Shown: positions 56,807 through 64,000 of the stretch, one piece after another | Position numbering within the stretch: position 1 is the stretch's first letter | Layout of the letters: every line of letters begins with the position of its first letter | NCBI RefSeq assembly: GCF_000971965.1 | Contig: NZ_LAQP01000019.1 | Span: forward strand, 61,060 to 125,059 | Direction of reading: 5' to 3' | DNA: 64,000 bases | Source: Paenibacillus wulumuqiensis | Lineage (GTDB): Bacteria; Bacillota; Bacilli; Paenibacillales; Paenibacillaceae | The notes under the pieces: model-generated | What the model was told of the DNA's origin: nothing | What the model saw: only the letters and a program-made list of their open reading frames with translations | Database searches by the model: none | Made by a program: the position numbers and the translations under genes

Positions 56807-56843
56807 GTTATAACATGGCAAATATGCCTGGGCGTCCAAATGA

Positions 56844-57965
56844 TTATTCGGGTTCTACTATCTTGCTGTTGGTCGCGTCGACAGTCTCGCCTTTGACCGG
56901 GTCCAGATCATTGACCCAGTGGATACGGATCGATGGATCGGTCATTATATCCGGTCCGCTGGATACCTGGAAATGCATATGTGCTTCGCTGGAATTACCG
57001 GAGTTGCCGACTTTGCCTATAGGATCGCCCGACTGGACAGAATCACCTGGCTTTACGGTAACCGATCCTTTTTGCAAATGGCCCAGTATGCTATATTCAC
57101 CGCCGTGATCGATCACGACCATATTACCGCCCGGCTGCCTAGGATTCATTTCACCGACTGGCTCGTTATCGGCGATATTATTGACGATTGATACCACTTT
57201 GCCATCTGCTGGTGCAAGTACCGGTTGGCCGAATGCATAATAGCTTTCGTTCTTTTCCGGATCGCCGCTGTAGGACATACCATCCTTCACCTGTACGAGA
57301 TCATAGGCGTACCGCTGGGATTCTACGGCATAATGATAATTTTGTATCACATTGGTACCTCCCCAGAATACATACCATTCCCCGTCAAATGGCATCCGGT
57401 AGGTAGTTTTGGACAGTGTATTATCGGTCGCCGGGAACTGCTCGATCGGCTGCAACTGCATGCCGGCGATCTGGCCATCCTTCTCCAGTATGCTGATCAG
57501 TCCCAGCTTGTTATTATCGCTGATCCAGTTGTACTGGATGTATCCATTCAATTCACCATTTAATTCGATTTCGTCGCCCAGAGACTTGAAGGATTGAATA
57601 CCCTGCAGCATGGACTTGGAGCTCTGCAAATCTTTTTCGGATACCTGCTTTTTGAATTCATTTGTCATCTGGGCATAAAGCTGACTGGTCTGACCGGACA
57701 GCAGGGCTGTCGGAATATCCTCCGCCCGCAATTTGCCTGCTGTCGTACCCTTGGCTGTATTACTGTTGTCCTTCATGTCTGTTCCTTCCTCCTTTTGCTG
57801 TGGCGCAGTCGTTGCTGCTTCACTCGTTGTAACGGGTGAAGCGCTGTTGGTACTGTCCTGTCCGCATCCGGCGAGAAGTAGGGCTGCCAGCATACCGGAA
57901 GTGAGCAGGTGATTACGGTTTGTCTTTTGTCGCTTGTTTCCTGATGTGGAGTGCATGATTTTCAT
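56844..57965 (-). CDS. M23 family peptidase, lipoprotein
   Basis: 373 residues. Signal peptide with lipobox LLLAGC. After a Thr/Ala/Gln linker comes a DUF3887-like domain (about 85-170, LYAQMTNEFKKQVSEKDL). Then an M23/LytM domain (about 215-345): QRYAYDLVQVKDG, with the metal-binding region at Tyr-Ala-Tyr-Asp, PADGKVVSIVN, GNMVVIDHGGEYSILGHLQKG, and AHMHFQVSSG with the HxH ligands. Expected to cut peptidoglycan stem peptides or cross-bridges at the outer membrane face. SD AAGGAGG. It sits between the two TraB genes on the same strand. Confidence 0.9.
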   Translation of the reverse strand: MKIMHSTSGNKRQKTNRNHLLTSGMLAALLLAGCGQDSTNSASPVTTSEAATTAPQQKEEGTDMKDNSNTAKGTTAGKLRAEDIPTALLSGQTSQLYAQMTNEFKKQVSEKDLQSSKSMLQGIQSFKSLGDEIELNGELNGYIQYNWISDNNKLGLISILEKDGQIAGMQLQPIEQFPATDNTLSKTTYRMPFDGEWYVFWGGTNVIQNYHYAVESQRYAYDLVQVKDGMSYSGDPEKNESYYAFGQPVLAPADGKVVSIVNNIADNEPVGEMNPRQPGGNMVVIDHGGEYSILGHLQKGSVTVKPGDSVQSGDPIGKVGNSGNSSEAHMHFQVSSGPDIMTDPSIRIHWVNDLDPVKGETVDATNSKIVEPE

Positions 57966-58013
57966 TGGATATTCCTCCTTGATCACAAGTATAAACAAGT
58001 TTTCAGGTACAAA

Positions 58014-58046
58014 GAAAGAGCTGTCCTGAAATCAAACAGCTCTTTT
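58014..58046 (-). terminator. Terminator after TraB copy 2
   Basis: Minus strand AAAAGAGCTGT and ACAGCTCTTT arms followed by CTTTGT. The stop of TraB copy 2 is about 90 bp upstream. Confidence 0.75.
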
Positions 58047-58135
58047 GCAAATTCCCTCTTAACAAAGAATTCTTAATATATGCATCTTTACTGCATATAT
58101 ACATTTTTACTGCGCTAAACCTGTTTGGGGAGCAA

Positions 58136-59389
58136 TTATTTCCGTACGACTTTGTATCCTTTATTCTCCAGAAGCTGGATAATTCCATGCTCACCCATAT
58201 AATGCCCGGCACCTACCACGATAAAGTATTCTTCCTTTTTGCCATTTTTCAGATAACCATCGATCTTGTTCGCCATACCGATATTCCGGTCCACCAGCAT
58301 CGCCTGGTTGTATTCTGCGTCACCGGACATAAGGTTGGTGAATTCCAGCAGCGCCTCTTCATTGCCGGTTTTCCACATTTCTGCCATATGGCCGATTGCG
58401 TTATCCTCTTCATCGTAATGATCCAGGGCGGTATTAAGGTTTTTCTCCTGGAGCTCCCGGGAGAAGTTATTGAACATGCTCAGCTGGGATTCATAACTTT
58501 CCAGCTCGATAATCGGAATTTTGCGCTCCATTGCCTGCTGGATAAAATGCAGATCTATACCGGCAGATGCTTCATACCCACCTTTGGCTGACTTCAGGGT
58601 AATGACCGTCACTTCCGCCACCCATGGCTTGAAAGGGTCCAAGGCATCCGGTTTCATACCGTTTTTCTTCAGAATCTCACCGAGCTTGGCATATGTCTCG
58701 CTGGAGATATGATCCTTGATGGTGCTGCCATCCTGGTACATGCCCATTTCCATAACCAGCTTTTGCTGCTCTTCACCGGCTGCCTTGCTGATATCCACCT
58801 CTACACCCAGATGATCGGCTTCGGCAAAAGCTTCTTCGTATTCTTTGCGCAGCGGGTAGAAGCTGTCATCTGCCAGGTGCATGGAGCCGACAAGATAGAC
58901 GGTGTTGCCGTTGCTCTCCACTTCCCACATGAAACCACGGCCGCCCGCCTGGGATGTCTCCGATGCAGGTGCAGTCGCAGTAGCGGCTCCACCATTTTGG
59001 GAGATCATCTGGACCGTGCGTGTTTTCGCATCCCAGTGGACTTTGTAGCCTGCTGCATCGCCGACAATCCGGATTGGCACATAGGCAACACCGTCGATTT
59101 GTGTCAGTTTGCTTTGCAGGGTAACGCTTTTGCCATTCACAACGACAGTAATGCTGTTTTTGGTCGTGCCGGTCAGTTTGGCATCCATTGCTTTCAACGT
59201 GGAGCGGAGCGGTACGAGCATTGTTTTCTCATTAATAACCGGTGTGCCGGTGCCATAATCGATCTTCTGGTCATTTACTTTGACGATCGTTGGCTGCGGT
59301 GCGGCCATGGCTGGAGCGGATGTACCTGCGAGCAGGCTGGCTGAGATGGTCAGGGACAGAAGCATTTTTCTCCAGAGTTTCATTTGCAT
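58136..59389 (-). CDS. TraB/GumN family protein with N-terminal stalk domain (copy 2)
   Basis: 417 residues, clear paralogue of the gene at 55280. Signal peptide 1-29. Stalk domain: IVKVNDQKIDYGTGTP, TMLVPLRSTLKAMD, YVPIRIVGDAAGYKVHWDAKTRTVQM. Short linker, then the TraB/GumN domain with GRGFMWEVESNGNTVYLVGSMHLADDSFYPL and the C-terminal VVGAGHYMGEHGIIQLLENKG. The linker is about 45 residues shorter than in copy 1. The ATG at 59389 has AAAGGAGAC; a second in-frame ATG lies two codons on. Function unknown; extracytoplasmic. Confidence 0.9.
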   Translation of the reverse strand: MQMKLWRKMLLSLTISASLLAGTSAPAMAAPQPTIVKVNDQKIDYGTGTPVINEKTMLVPLRSTLKAMDAKLTGTTKNSITVVVNGKSVTLQSKLTQIDGVAYVPIRIVGDAAGYKVHWDAKTRTVQMISQNGGAATATAPASETSQAGGRGFMWEVESNGNTVYLVGSMHLADDSFYPLRKEYEEAFAEADHLGVEVDISKAAGEEQQKLVMEMGMYQDGSTIKDHISSETYAKLGEILKKNGMKPDALDPFKPWVAEVTVITLKSAKGGYEASAGIDLHFIQQAMERKIPIIELESYESQLSMFNNFSRELQEKNLNTALDHYDEEDNAIGHMAEMWKTGNEEALLEFTNLMSGDAEYNQAMLVDRNIGMANKIDGYLKNGKKEEYFIVVGAGHYMGEHGIIQLLENKGYKVVRK

Positions 59390-59427
59390 GGGATTAGGTC
59401 TCCTTTGATGGTAGGGTATGAAACACT

Positions 59428-60765
59428 TTAGATCTTGTAGGCTTTCATCGCTTTACGAATTTCTTTCCAGCTTGGACGCTTGCCGTACATCAGTACGCCA
59501 GTACGGTAGATCTTGGCTGACAACCAGCCGAATACAAAGATCGCAATCAGCAGAATAACGATCGAGATGGTCAGTTCCCACCATGGCATATTACCGAGTC
59601 CGATCCGTACAATGGCTGTCGTCGGCGAGAAGAACGGGATATAGGAAGAAATCTTCATCAGCAGCGAATCCGGATTGGTCATGCTGAAGATTCCGATGTA
59701 AAAGGCAGCCAGCGTCAGTACGGTGAGCAGCGATACCGCCTGTCCCAGATCTTCGGTACGGCTGACAATGGAACCAACCGCCGCATACAATGTGGAGTAC
59801 AGGAAGTATCCCAGCACATAATAGATCAGTCCGAGTACGGCGACTTCCCATGACAGATTGCCGATATGAATATCAAACTGTGCCAGCACCTGCTGGTAAT
59901 AGGGCAGCATCAGATGGACGAGGAACACGGCTGCATACAGCCCCATCTGTGTTAATCCCACCAGGAAGATACCGATAATTTTGCCGAACATCTGTGTAAG
60001 TGGCGAGACGCTCGTAATCAGAATCTCCATAACTCTGGAGCTCTTCTCTGCCGTGATCTCCGAAGCGATCATATTGCCGGTCATTGTCAGGGAGATGAAG
60101 AACAGAATAATGAGCAGGTAGACGAGAATATAATTTTCCAGAGTAAGCTGGCTCGGCTGGCCATCCGGACGATCCATATCATCCAGTGCGATCCGGGTCA
60201 GGCTAACCGGTGTGCTGATTTCATCCAGTTGTGCTTCTGTCAATTGGCCGGTAGTGACAGAGCGGACCTTGGCTGTCTGGGCCGCGGCCTGCAGCATACT
60301 CTGTACAGTTAGGTTGTTTTTCTTGCTGACATAGGTGATCGATGGGAACGTATCTCCGGCAGCAGGCTTTTGCAGCAGCAGATAACCATCGAGCTTGTCA
60401 TCCTCGATCTGCTTGCCCAGCTGCGCAGGATCTGCAGGCTTGGTCTGCCATTCGATCCGGGTTTGTTCGCTTCCATTCAGTGCCATGCCGGCACCTGAGC
60501 TGCTGTTACTGTCTCCGGCAGCTGGCTTAGCAGGCTGCTTACCCATGCTCTCGCGAATCTGTTCGGCAACTTCTGTATATGAACCAGAAGCGATCCCGAT
60601 ACGAACCAGATCCTTGTCCGATTGACCGGAGAATAACTGGATAAAATAAGGAACATTCAATCCGATCACGAGCAGCAGCAGCAGGGTAAGCGTCGTCCAG
60701 CGAAAAGCCTTGGTCTTCGTTTTGTTCCGATACGTAAATCCGATAACTGCACCTAATTTATTCAT
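59428..60765 (-). CDS. ABC-2 type permease (NatB-like)
   Basis: 445 residues. A transmembrane helix near residues 22-42 is followed by a long extracytoplasmic loop (about 45-215). Then come five to six helices with LVYLLIILFFISLTMTGNMIASEITAEKSSRVMEILITSVSPLTQMFGKIIG, typical of the ABC-2_3 family (NatB/YhaP). The start ATG overlaps the last codons of the ATPase gene by 8 bp. It exports an unknown substrate, Na+ in the case of NatB. It is last gene of the five-gene operon. Confidence 0.9.
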   Translation of the reverse strand: MNKLGAVIGFTYRNKTKTKAFRWTTLTLLLLLVIGLNVPYFIQLFSGQSDKDLVRIGIASGSYTEVAEQIRESMGKQPAKPAAGDSNSSSGAGMALNGSEQTRIEWQTKPADPAQLGKQIEDDKLDGYLLLQKPAAGDTFPSITYVSKKNNLTVQSMLQAAAQTAKVRSVTTGQLTEAQLDEISTPVSLTRIALDDMDRPDGQPSQLTLENYILVYLLIILFFISLTMTGNMIASEITAEKSSRVMEILITSVSPLTQMFGKIIGIFLVGLTQMGLYAAVFLVHLMLPYYQQVLAQFDIHIGNLSWEVAVLGLIYYVLGYFLYSTLYAAVGSIVSRTEDLGQAVSLLTVLTLAAFYIGIFSMTNPDSLLMKISSYIPFFSPTTAIVRIGLGNMPWWELTISIVILLIAIFVFGWLSAKIYRTGVLMYGKRPSWKEIRKAMKAYKI

Positions 60766-61663
60766 GAGATGATCCCACCACCTTAATAAAGATTTCATTC
60801 AGCGTCGGTTCCTTGATCTCAAACTGGTCGACCGCTCCCTGCGACATGGCCATTTGCAGGATATGCTGTGCAGCCTGCTCCTGTTCGATCCGAATCAGAT
60901 AACGGCCGTTGTCCTGACGGGTCACTTCGGTGACTCCTTCTATCGTCTCCAGCCCCTGTACTTGTCCAGACGTGCGCAGTACAACCTTTTCACGGGGATA
61001 GCTGTTTTTGATCGTATTCAGGTCGCCCTGCAGAACAGGTTTGGACCGGCGCAATACGGTAATATGCCGGCACAGCTCCTCCACATGCTCCATTCGGTGA
61101 GTGGAGAACAGAATGGCGGTACCTTCCTTGCGCAGCTCCAGTACGACCTGCTTGAGCATCTCTACATTGACCGGGTCCAGACCGCTGAACGCTTCATCCA
61201 GAATCAGAATCTTCGGCCGGTGAATCACGGCAGCGACGAAGCCCATTTTCTGCTGATTGCCCTTGGACAATTCCTCGATTCGCTTCTCCCGGTATTCCAT
61301 CGCGTCAAAGCGCTCCAGCCAGTAATCGAGACTCTGCCGGGCATCTGCTGCCTTCATCCCGCGCAGCTGGGCCAGATACAGCATCTGATCGCTGATCTTG
61401 ACCTTGGGATATAATCCCCGCTCTTCCGGCAGATATCCCATCATGGACTGCAGCTCGGTACGATAAGGCTGTCCGTGATAGCGGATGCTGCCTCCATCCG
61501 GGTGAATGAGTCCGAGTACCATCCGCATGGTCGTTGTTTTGCCTGCTCCATTGGCTCCGAGCAGTCCGTAGATTTCGCCTTCTTCCACTTCTAGCGACAG
61601 ATGATCTACGGCGGTATGCCCGGCATACTGCTTGATGATGTTATCCAGCATTAACGGATTCAT
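60758..61663 (-). CDS. ABC transporter ATPase (NatA-like)
   Basis: 301 residues. Walker A GANGAGKTTTMRM, signature LSKGNQQKMGFVAAVIHRP, Walker B ILILDEAFSGLDP, switch His FSTHRM. A C-terminal ~90-residue extension (VVLRTSGQVQGLETIEGVTEV) is usual for this branch. The ATG overlaps the TGA of the preceding gene (ATGA). Partner of the permease that follows. The Walker B reads DEA rather than DEP. Confidence 0.93.
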   Translation of the reverse strand: MNPLMLDNIIKQYAGHTAVDHLSLEVEEGEIYGLLGANGAGKTTTMRMVLGLIHPDGGSIRYHGQPYRTELQSMMGYLPEERGLYPKVKISDQMLYLAQLRGMKAADARQSLDYWLERFDAMEYREKRIEELSKGNQQKMGFVAAVIHRPKILILDEAFSGLDPVNVEMLKQVVLELRKEGTAILFSTHRMEHVEELCRHITVLRRSKPVLQGDLNTIKNSYPREKVVLRTSGQVQGLETIEGVTEVTRQDNGRYLIRIEQEQAAQHILQMAMSQGAVDQFEIKEPTLNEIFIKVVGSSHE

Positions 61664-62628
61664 GAATGTGCCCCCTTGCCTGTTTTCAGATGGTGATCCT
61701 TTACCCAGCAGGACAGCAGTTCTTCCCATTCCAATCCGTGTACCTGCGTGATGATACCGCTCTCTTCCGCTGTCTGCTGAAGGGTCTGTGCATCGGAAGT
61801 AATAATACGCACCGAACCGTCCGGTTTACCATCCCATTCGATAATGCCCGGACATTCCCGCAGCCATTGCAGCGCCTGCACATCCTGTCCCGGATTGATC
61901 CATACTTCCTTCCACTGCTGATAGAGTTCATCCTTTTCCTGCATGCCGCAGATCTGTCCTTCATGCATCAGCACCACATAATCGGCCAGCCGCTGCACTT
62001 CTTCCATCCGATGAGTGGTGATCAGTATGGTCAGGTCTCCCTGCTCCATCGCCTGGTTCAACATAACGATCATATCTTTCCAGGCAAAAGGGTCCAGCCC
62101 GGACGACGGCTCATCCAGCAGCAGCAGTCTCGGCTGGGCCGCAATCGCTGCAGCGAGTTCGAATTTCTGACGCTGCCCTTTGGAGATTTTGGAAAGCAGT
62201 GCGTCTGCCGGAACATCGAATGCCTGCAGCATCTGTTCAAATTGCTGCTGATCCCAGCCCGGGTACCACTGAGAGCGGAACTGGGCCGCTTTGCGAGCGG
62301 TCATGCGGTCTTCTTCACGTGACGGCTTCTCCGATACATAGGCGATCTGCTGTCTAAGCTCAAGCGGCATCTCTCCCTCTACTGTCTGCCCAAACCAACT
62401 GATCTCTCCGCGATCCGGGTACAGGGTGCGCAGCAGCATATGGAGCAGCGTACTTTTGCCTGTACCATTCTCACCGACGAGAGCGGTGATGCAGCCCTGC
62501 GGCAGTGACCAGTTCAGTGGGCCGACCATATGCTGTCTGCGCCCCTTGCATACGTCTTTGAGTACGATAACCGACTCCATATCGGCTGCACCAATATCCT
62601 TCATGTCATAAGTGGTAGTCCTGTTCAT
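61660..62628 (-). CDS. ABC transporter ATPase (YtrB-like)
   Basis: 322 residues with Walker A GENGTGKSTLLHML, signature ISKGQRQKFELAAAIAAQPR, Walker B LLLLDEPSSGLDP, and switch His TTHRM. The C-terminal extension is acidic. The ATG at 62628 has AGGAGATGATGG. It lies 26 bp after the GntR gene, and its likely partner is the permease-like protein encoded at 63086, as in YtrABC systems. The operon therefore encodes two ABC ATPases and two membrane proteins. Confidence 0.92.
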   Translation of the reverse strand: MNRTTTYDMKDIGAADMESVIVLKDVCKGRRQHMVGPLNWSLPQGCITALVGENGTGKSTLLHMLLRTLYPDRGEISWFGQTVEGEMPLELRQQIAYVSEKPSREEDRMTARKAAQFRSQWYPGWDQQQFEQMLQAFDVPADALLSKISKGQRQKFELAAAIAAQPRLLLLDEPSSGLDPFAWKDMIVMLNQAMEQGDLTILITTHRMEEVQRLADYVVLMHEGQICGMQEKDELYQQWKEVWINPGQDVQALQWLRECPGIIEWDGKPDGSVRIITSDAQTLQQTAEESGIITQVHGLEWEELLSCWVKDHHLKTGKGAHS

Positions 62629-62654
62629 TGTCCATCATCTCCTGTTTAAGAATC

Positions 62655-63038
62655 CTATTCACGAGTATCCAGTATTTCCTGAAAAAGCTGTTCGAGCTGC
62701 TGGCGGTTCCAGCCGAGACTATAACTGCGGTTAATCGTTTCGCTCATGAGCTGCCTGATATTCTCCTCGCCCATTCGGGTTCGTGTCTCCTGCTCGACCC
62801 GGGTGACAAAGGTCCCGGTGCCCTGCCTTGTCCGCAGCAGTCCTTCATTTTCCATATCCTGATAGACCCTGCGGACCGTAATGACGCTGCATTTGAGATC
62901 AGAAGCAAATTCACGGATCGAAGGCAGCAGGGTTCCCTCTTCCAGCTGACCGCTGATAATCAGGGCCCGCAGCTGGTTTTCGACCTGACGATATAACGGC
63001 TCTGCACTGTTCTCATTGATTTGTACCGGTATTCTCAT
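62655..63038 (-). CDS. GntR family regulator (YtrA subfamily)
   Basis: 127 residues. Winged helix of GntR type (about 5-75): EPLYRQVENQLRALIISGQLEEGTLLPSIREFASDLKCSVITVRRVYQDMENEGLL, with GTGTFV wing. The C-terminus is short (about 50 residues), as in YtrA regulators, which lack a large effector domain and repress ABC operons responding to wall stress. ATG after GGAGG. It is inside the operon it probably controls; the inverted repeat at 63826-63874 is the likely site. Confidence 0.93.
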   Translation of the reverse strand: MRIPVQINENSAEPLYRQVENQLRALIISGQLEEGTLLPSIREFASDLKCSVITVRRVYQDMENEGLLRTRQGTGTFVTRVEQETRTRMGEENIRQLMSETINRSYSLGWNRQQLEQLFQEILDTRE

Positions 63039-63085
63039 GGTTGTATCCTCCGTATCGTATACTTCTTGCCCTCCCTGTGTCGTAT

Positions 63086-63802
63086 TCACATCAGATCACG
63101 TCGTTTGGCTTTCCGATCGGTCATCCAAAATGCGATAAATATCGCCGCACTTCCCGCTGCCAGCAGAATCCAGGGAAGCGGTGAAGCCAGTCCGCTTTGA
63201 AGTGATTGACGCAGCAGCTGACCCGAGATATTCCAGTTGCTGAATGAGCCGATAGCGCCAATGATAATAATCACTGCCAGTACGATCAGGTTATACATTC
63301 GGTACTGCTTATAATTGGTGGTGAACTCCCAGTAAATGTAGATGCTCAATAGTATTAATCCGATACCCGCCCAGGAAAGAGCAAAAGCGAGATAACCGCT
63401 CAATGTCATATCCGGGATATGCCGGGCACCGAGCACATAGATGACGGTGAAGAATAAAAGCGAGTTATAAATGAACATAATCAGCATCTGCTGCAGCCGG
63501 CTCCCCAGCACCGCTGCGAACGGGATCGGCAATGTGCGATAGTAGGCGAGCATCTCGTTGTACATATCTTCCTGCATCATCCGGAAGGCCCGGCGGGAAT
63601 AATCAGTTCCCAGCATCAATGCCGATATCAGCATAATAAAGTCGATTAAGCCGGAATCCAGAACTTCATCAACGCTTATAAGGTAAATGCCTCCTATCAG
63701 CAAGCTCATGTACAGCATGAATGCGGTCGCCCATACAAACATCATCCGGTTCTGCGTGATTTCCTTGCGGGTGATTACCCAGCCATTTTTAAAGTCGAAC
63801 AT
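63086..63802 (-). CDS. ABC-2 type membrane protein of the GntR operon
   Basis: 238 residues, about six transmembrane helices (VWATAFMLYMSLLIGGIYLI; LIDFIMLISALMLGTDY; MLIMFIYNSLLFFTVIYVLG; LSGYLAFALSWAGIGLILLSIYIYWEF; LIVLAVIIIIGAIGSF; LPWILLAAGSAAIFIAFWM). First gene of the operon. It is likely membrane partner of the ATPase at 61660. ATG at 63802 follows GAGGGTG. Confidence 0.88.
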   Translation of the reverse strand: MFDFKNGWVITRKEITQNRMMFVWATAFMLYMSLLIGGIYLISVDEVLDSGLIDFIMLISALMLGTDYSRRAFRMMQEDMYNEMLAYYRTLPIPFAAVLGSRLQQMLIMFIYNSLLFFTVIYVLGARHIPDMTLSGYLAFALSWAGIGLILLSIYIYWEFTTNYKQYRMYNLIVLAVIIIIGAIGSFSNWNISGQLLRQSLQSGLASPLPWILLAAGSAAIFIAFWMTDRKAKRRDLM

Positions 63803-63825
63803 AATTACACCCTCTCTGTGATCAT

Positions 63826-63874
63826 TGTGTATAGTGTGTATATCCTTAAGCACAGTATATACACACTATACACA
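63826..63874. promoter_or_regulatory. Perfect 18-13-18 inverted repeat, GntR/YtrA-type operator
   Basis: Arms TGTGTATAGTGTGTATAT and its exact complement, 13-nt spacer. YtrA-type operators are known as AGTGTA-N13-TACACT; the spacing and core are similar. It overlaps the -10 of the promoter below. Confidence 0.8.
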
Positions 63875-63882
63875 GTATGCAA
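63854..63882 (-). promoter_or_regulatory. Promoter of the GntR/ABC operon
   Basis: Minus strand: TTGCAT, 17-nt spacer, TATACT; the -10 is at 63859-63854, inside the inverted repeat. About 50 bp before the first ATG. Confidence 0.6.
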
Positions 63883-63929
63883 CCCCTTTTGGAAAAAAAA
63901 TAAAAAAAGCCCCCTGGCAAGAGGAACTG

Positions 63930-64000
63930 CACCCCTTAAAATGGACATTAGAAAACCCCTCGGTTAAACTAATGAACATTTGGGGGTGCATTTTTCATGA
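63930..64000 (+). mobile_element. Probable left end of an insertion sequence (IS3-like), cut by window edge
   Basis: TGCACCCC and GGGGTGCA form an inverted pair with CATTAG/CTAATG inside. An ATG at 63997 follows GGGGGTG. This looks like the terminal repeat and first codons of an IS3-family orfA. Only 70 bp are visible, so the family is a guess. Confidence 0.4.

Overview
The window reads as chromosomal DNA of a Paenibacillus-type Firmicute. Shine-Dalgarno sequences are strong (AAGGAGG-like), TTG and GTG starts are frequent, rho-independent terminators are abundant, and the proteins (CitB-type aconitase, LipL octanoyltransferase, YneF, bacilliredoxin, SLH-domain and DUF5704-like secreted proteins) are typical of that group. 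GC content is around 50% over most of the window. No rRNA, tRNA, CRISPR or prophage module was seen.

Left third (1-31 kb): mostly housekeeping genes. A 5'-truncated aconitase is followed by an IclR regulator, a membrane-anchored alpha/beta hydrolase, a probable zinc-ribbon microprotein with a frame disruption, a deleted SDR pseudogene, and LipL. A divergent muropeptide-recycling locus follows (murQ and a BadF-type sugar kinase facing a serine hydrolase and a MurR/RpiR regulator). Next is a minus-strand run of queG, ogt, an HD-GYP protein, yneF and folE. After that come a GNAT, sodA, oligogalacturonate lyase, mutY with acpS, nadE, a bacilliredoxin, an orphan KinB-like sensor kinase, a BaiN-type flavoprotein and a GDPD. 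The gap at 28.8-29.5 kb between the GDPD and an MhqR-like MarR gene holds a dense cluster of DnaA boxes: five perfect and four one-mismatch sites in about 350 bp, far from any dnaA gene here.

Middle (30-39.5 kb): a YkoEDC-type ECF transporter. The S-component gene ykoE has a canonical sigma-A promoter overlapped by an inverted repeat matching the BirA (biotin repressor) operator as I recall it. That is unexpected, because this S-component family is associated with thiamine precursor. Next come a small winged-helix-like protein, free-methionine sulfoxide reductase, oligoendopeptidase F, a nitroreductase, a two-repeat lipoprotein and a luciferase-like flavoenzyme.

Right part (39.5-59.4 kb): a cell-surface and secretion region. 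It encodes an LPXTG adhesin, three members of an unrecognised secreted helical family, an SLH protein paired with a large DUF5704/Big2-like protein, a ROK protein, lipoproteins, and two stalk-domain TraB/GumN proteins flanking an M23 lipoprotein. A sharply AT-rich patch crosses the SLH/DUF5704 gene junction, as if matching domains of both proteins had been exchanged together.

Right edge (59.4-64 kb): a GntR/YtrA-type ABC operon controlled from a perfect 18-13-18 inverted repeat, then what looks like the start of an insertion sequence.

Start codons were chosen by Shine-Dalgarno position. Functions are assigned from recognised motifs and family resemblance, without database searches.
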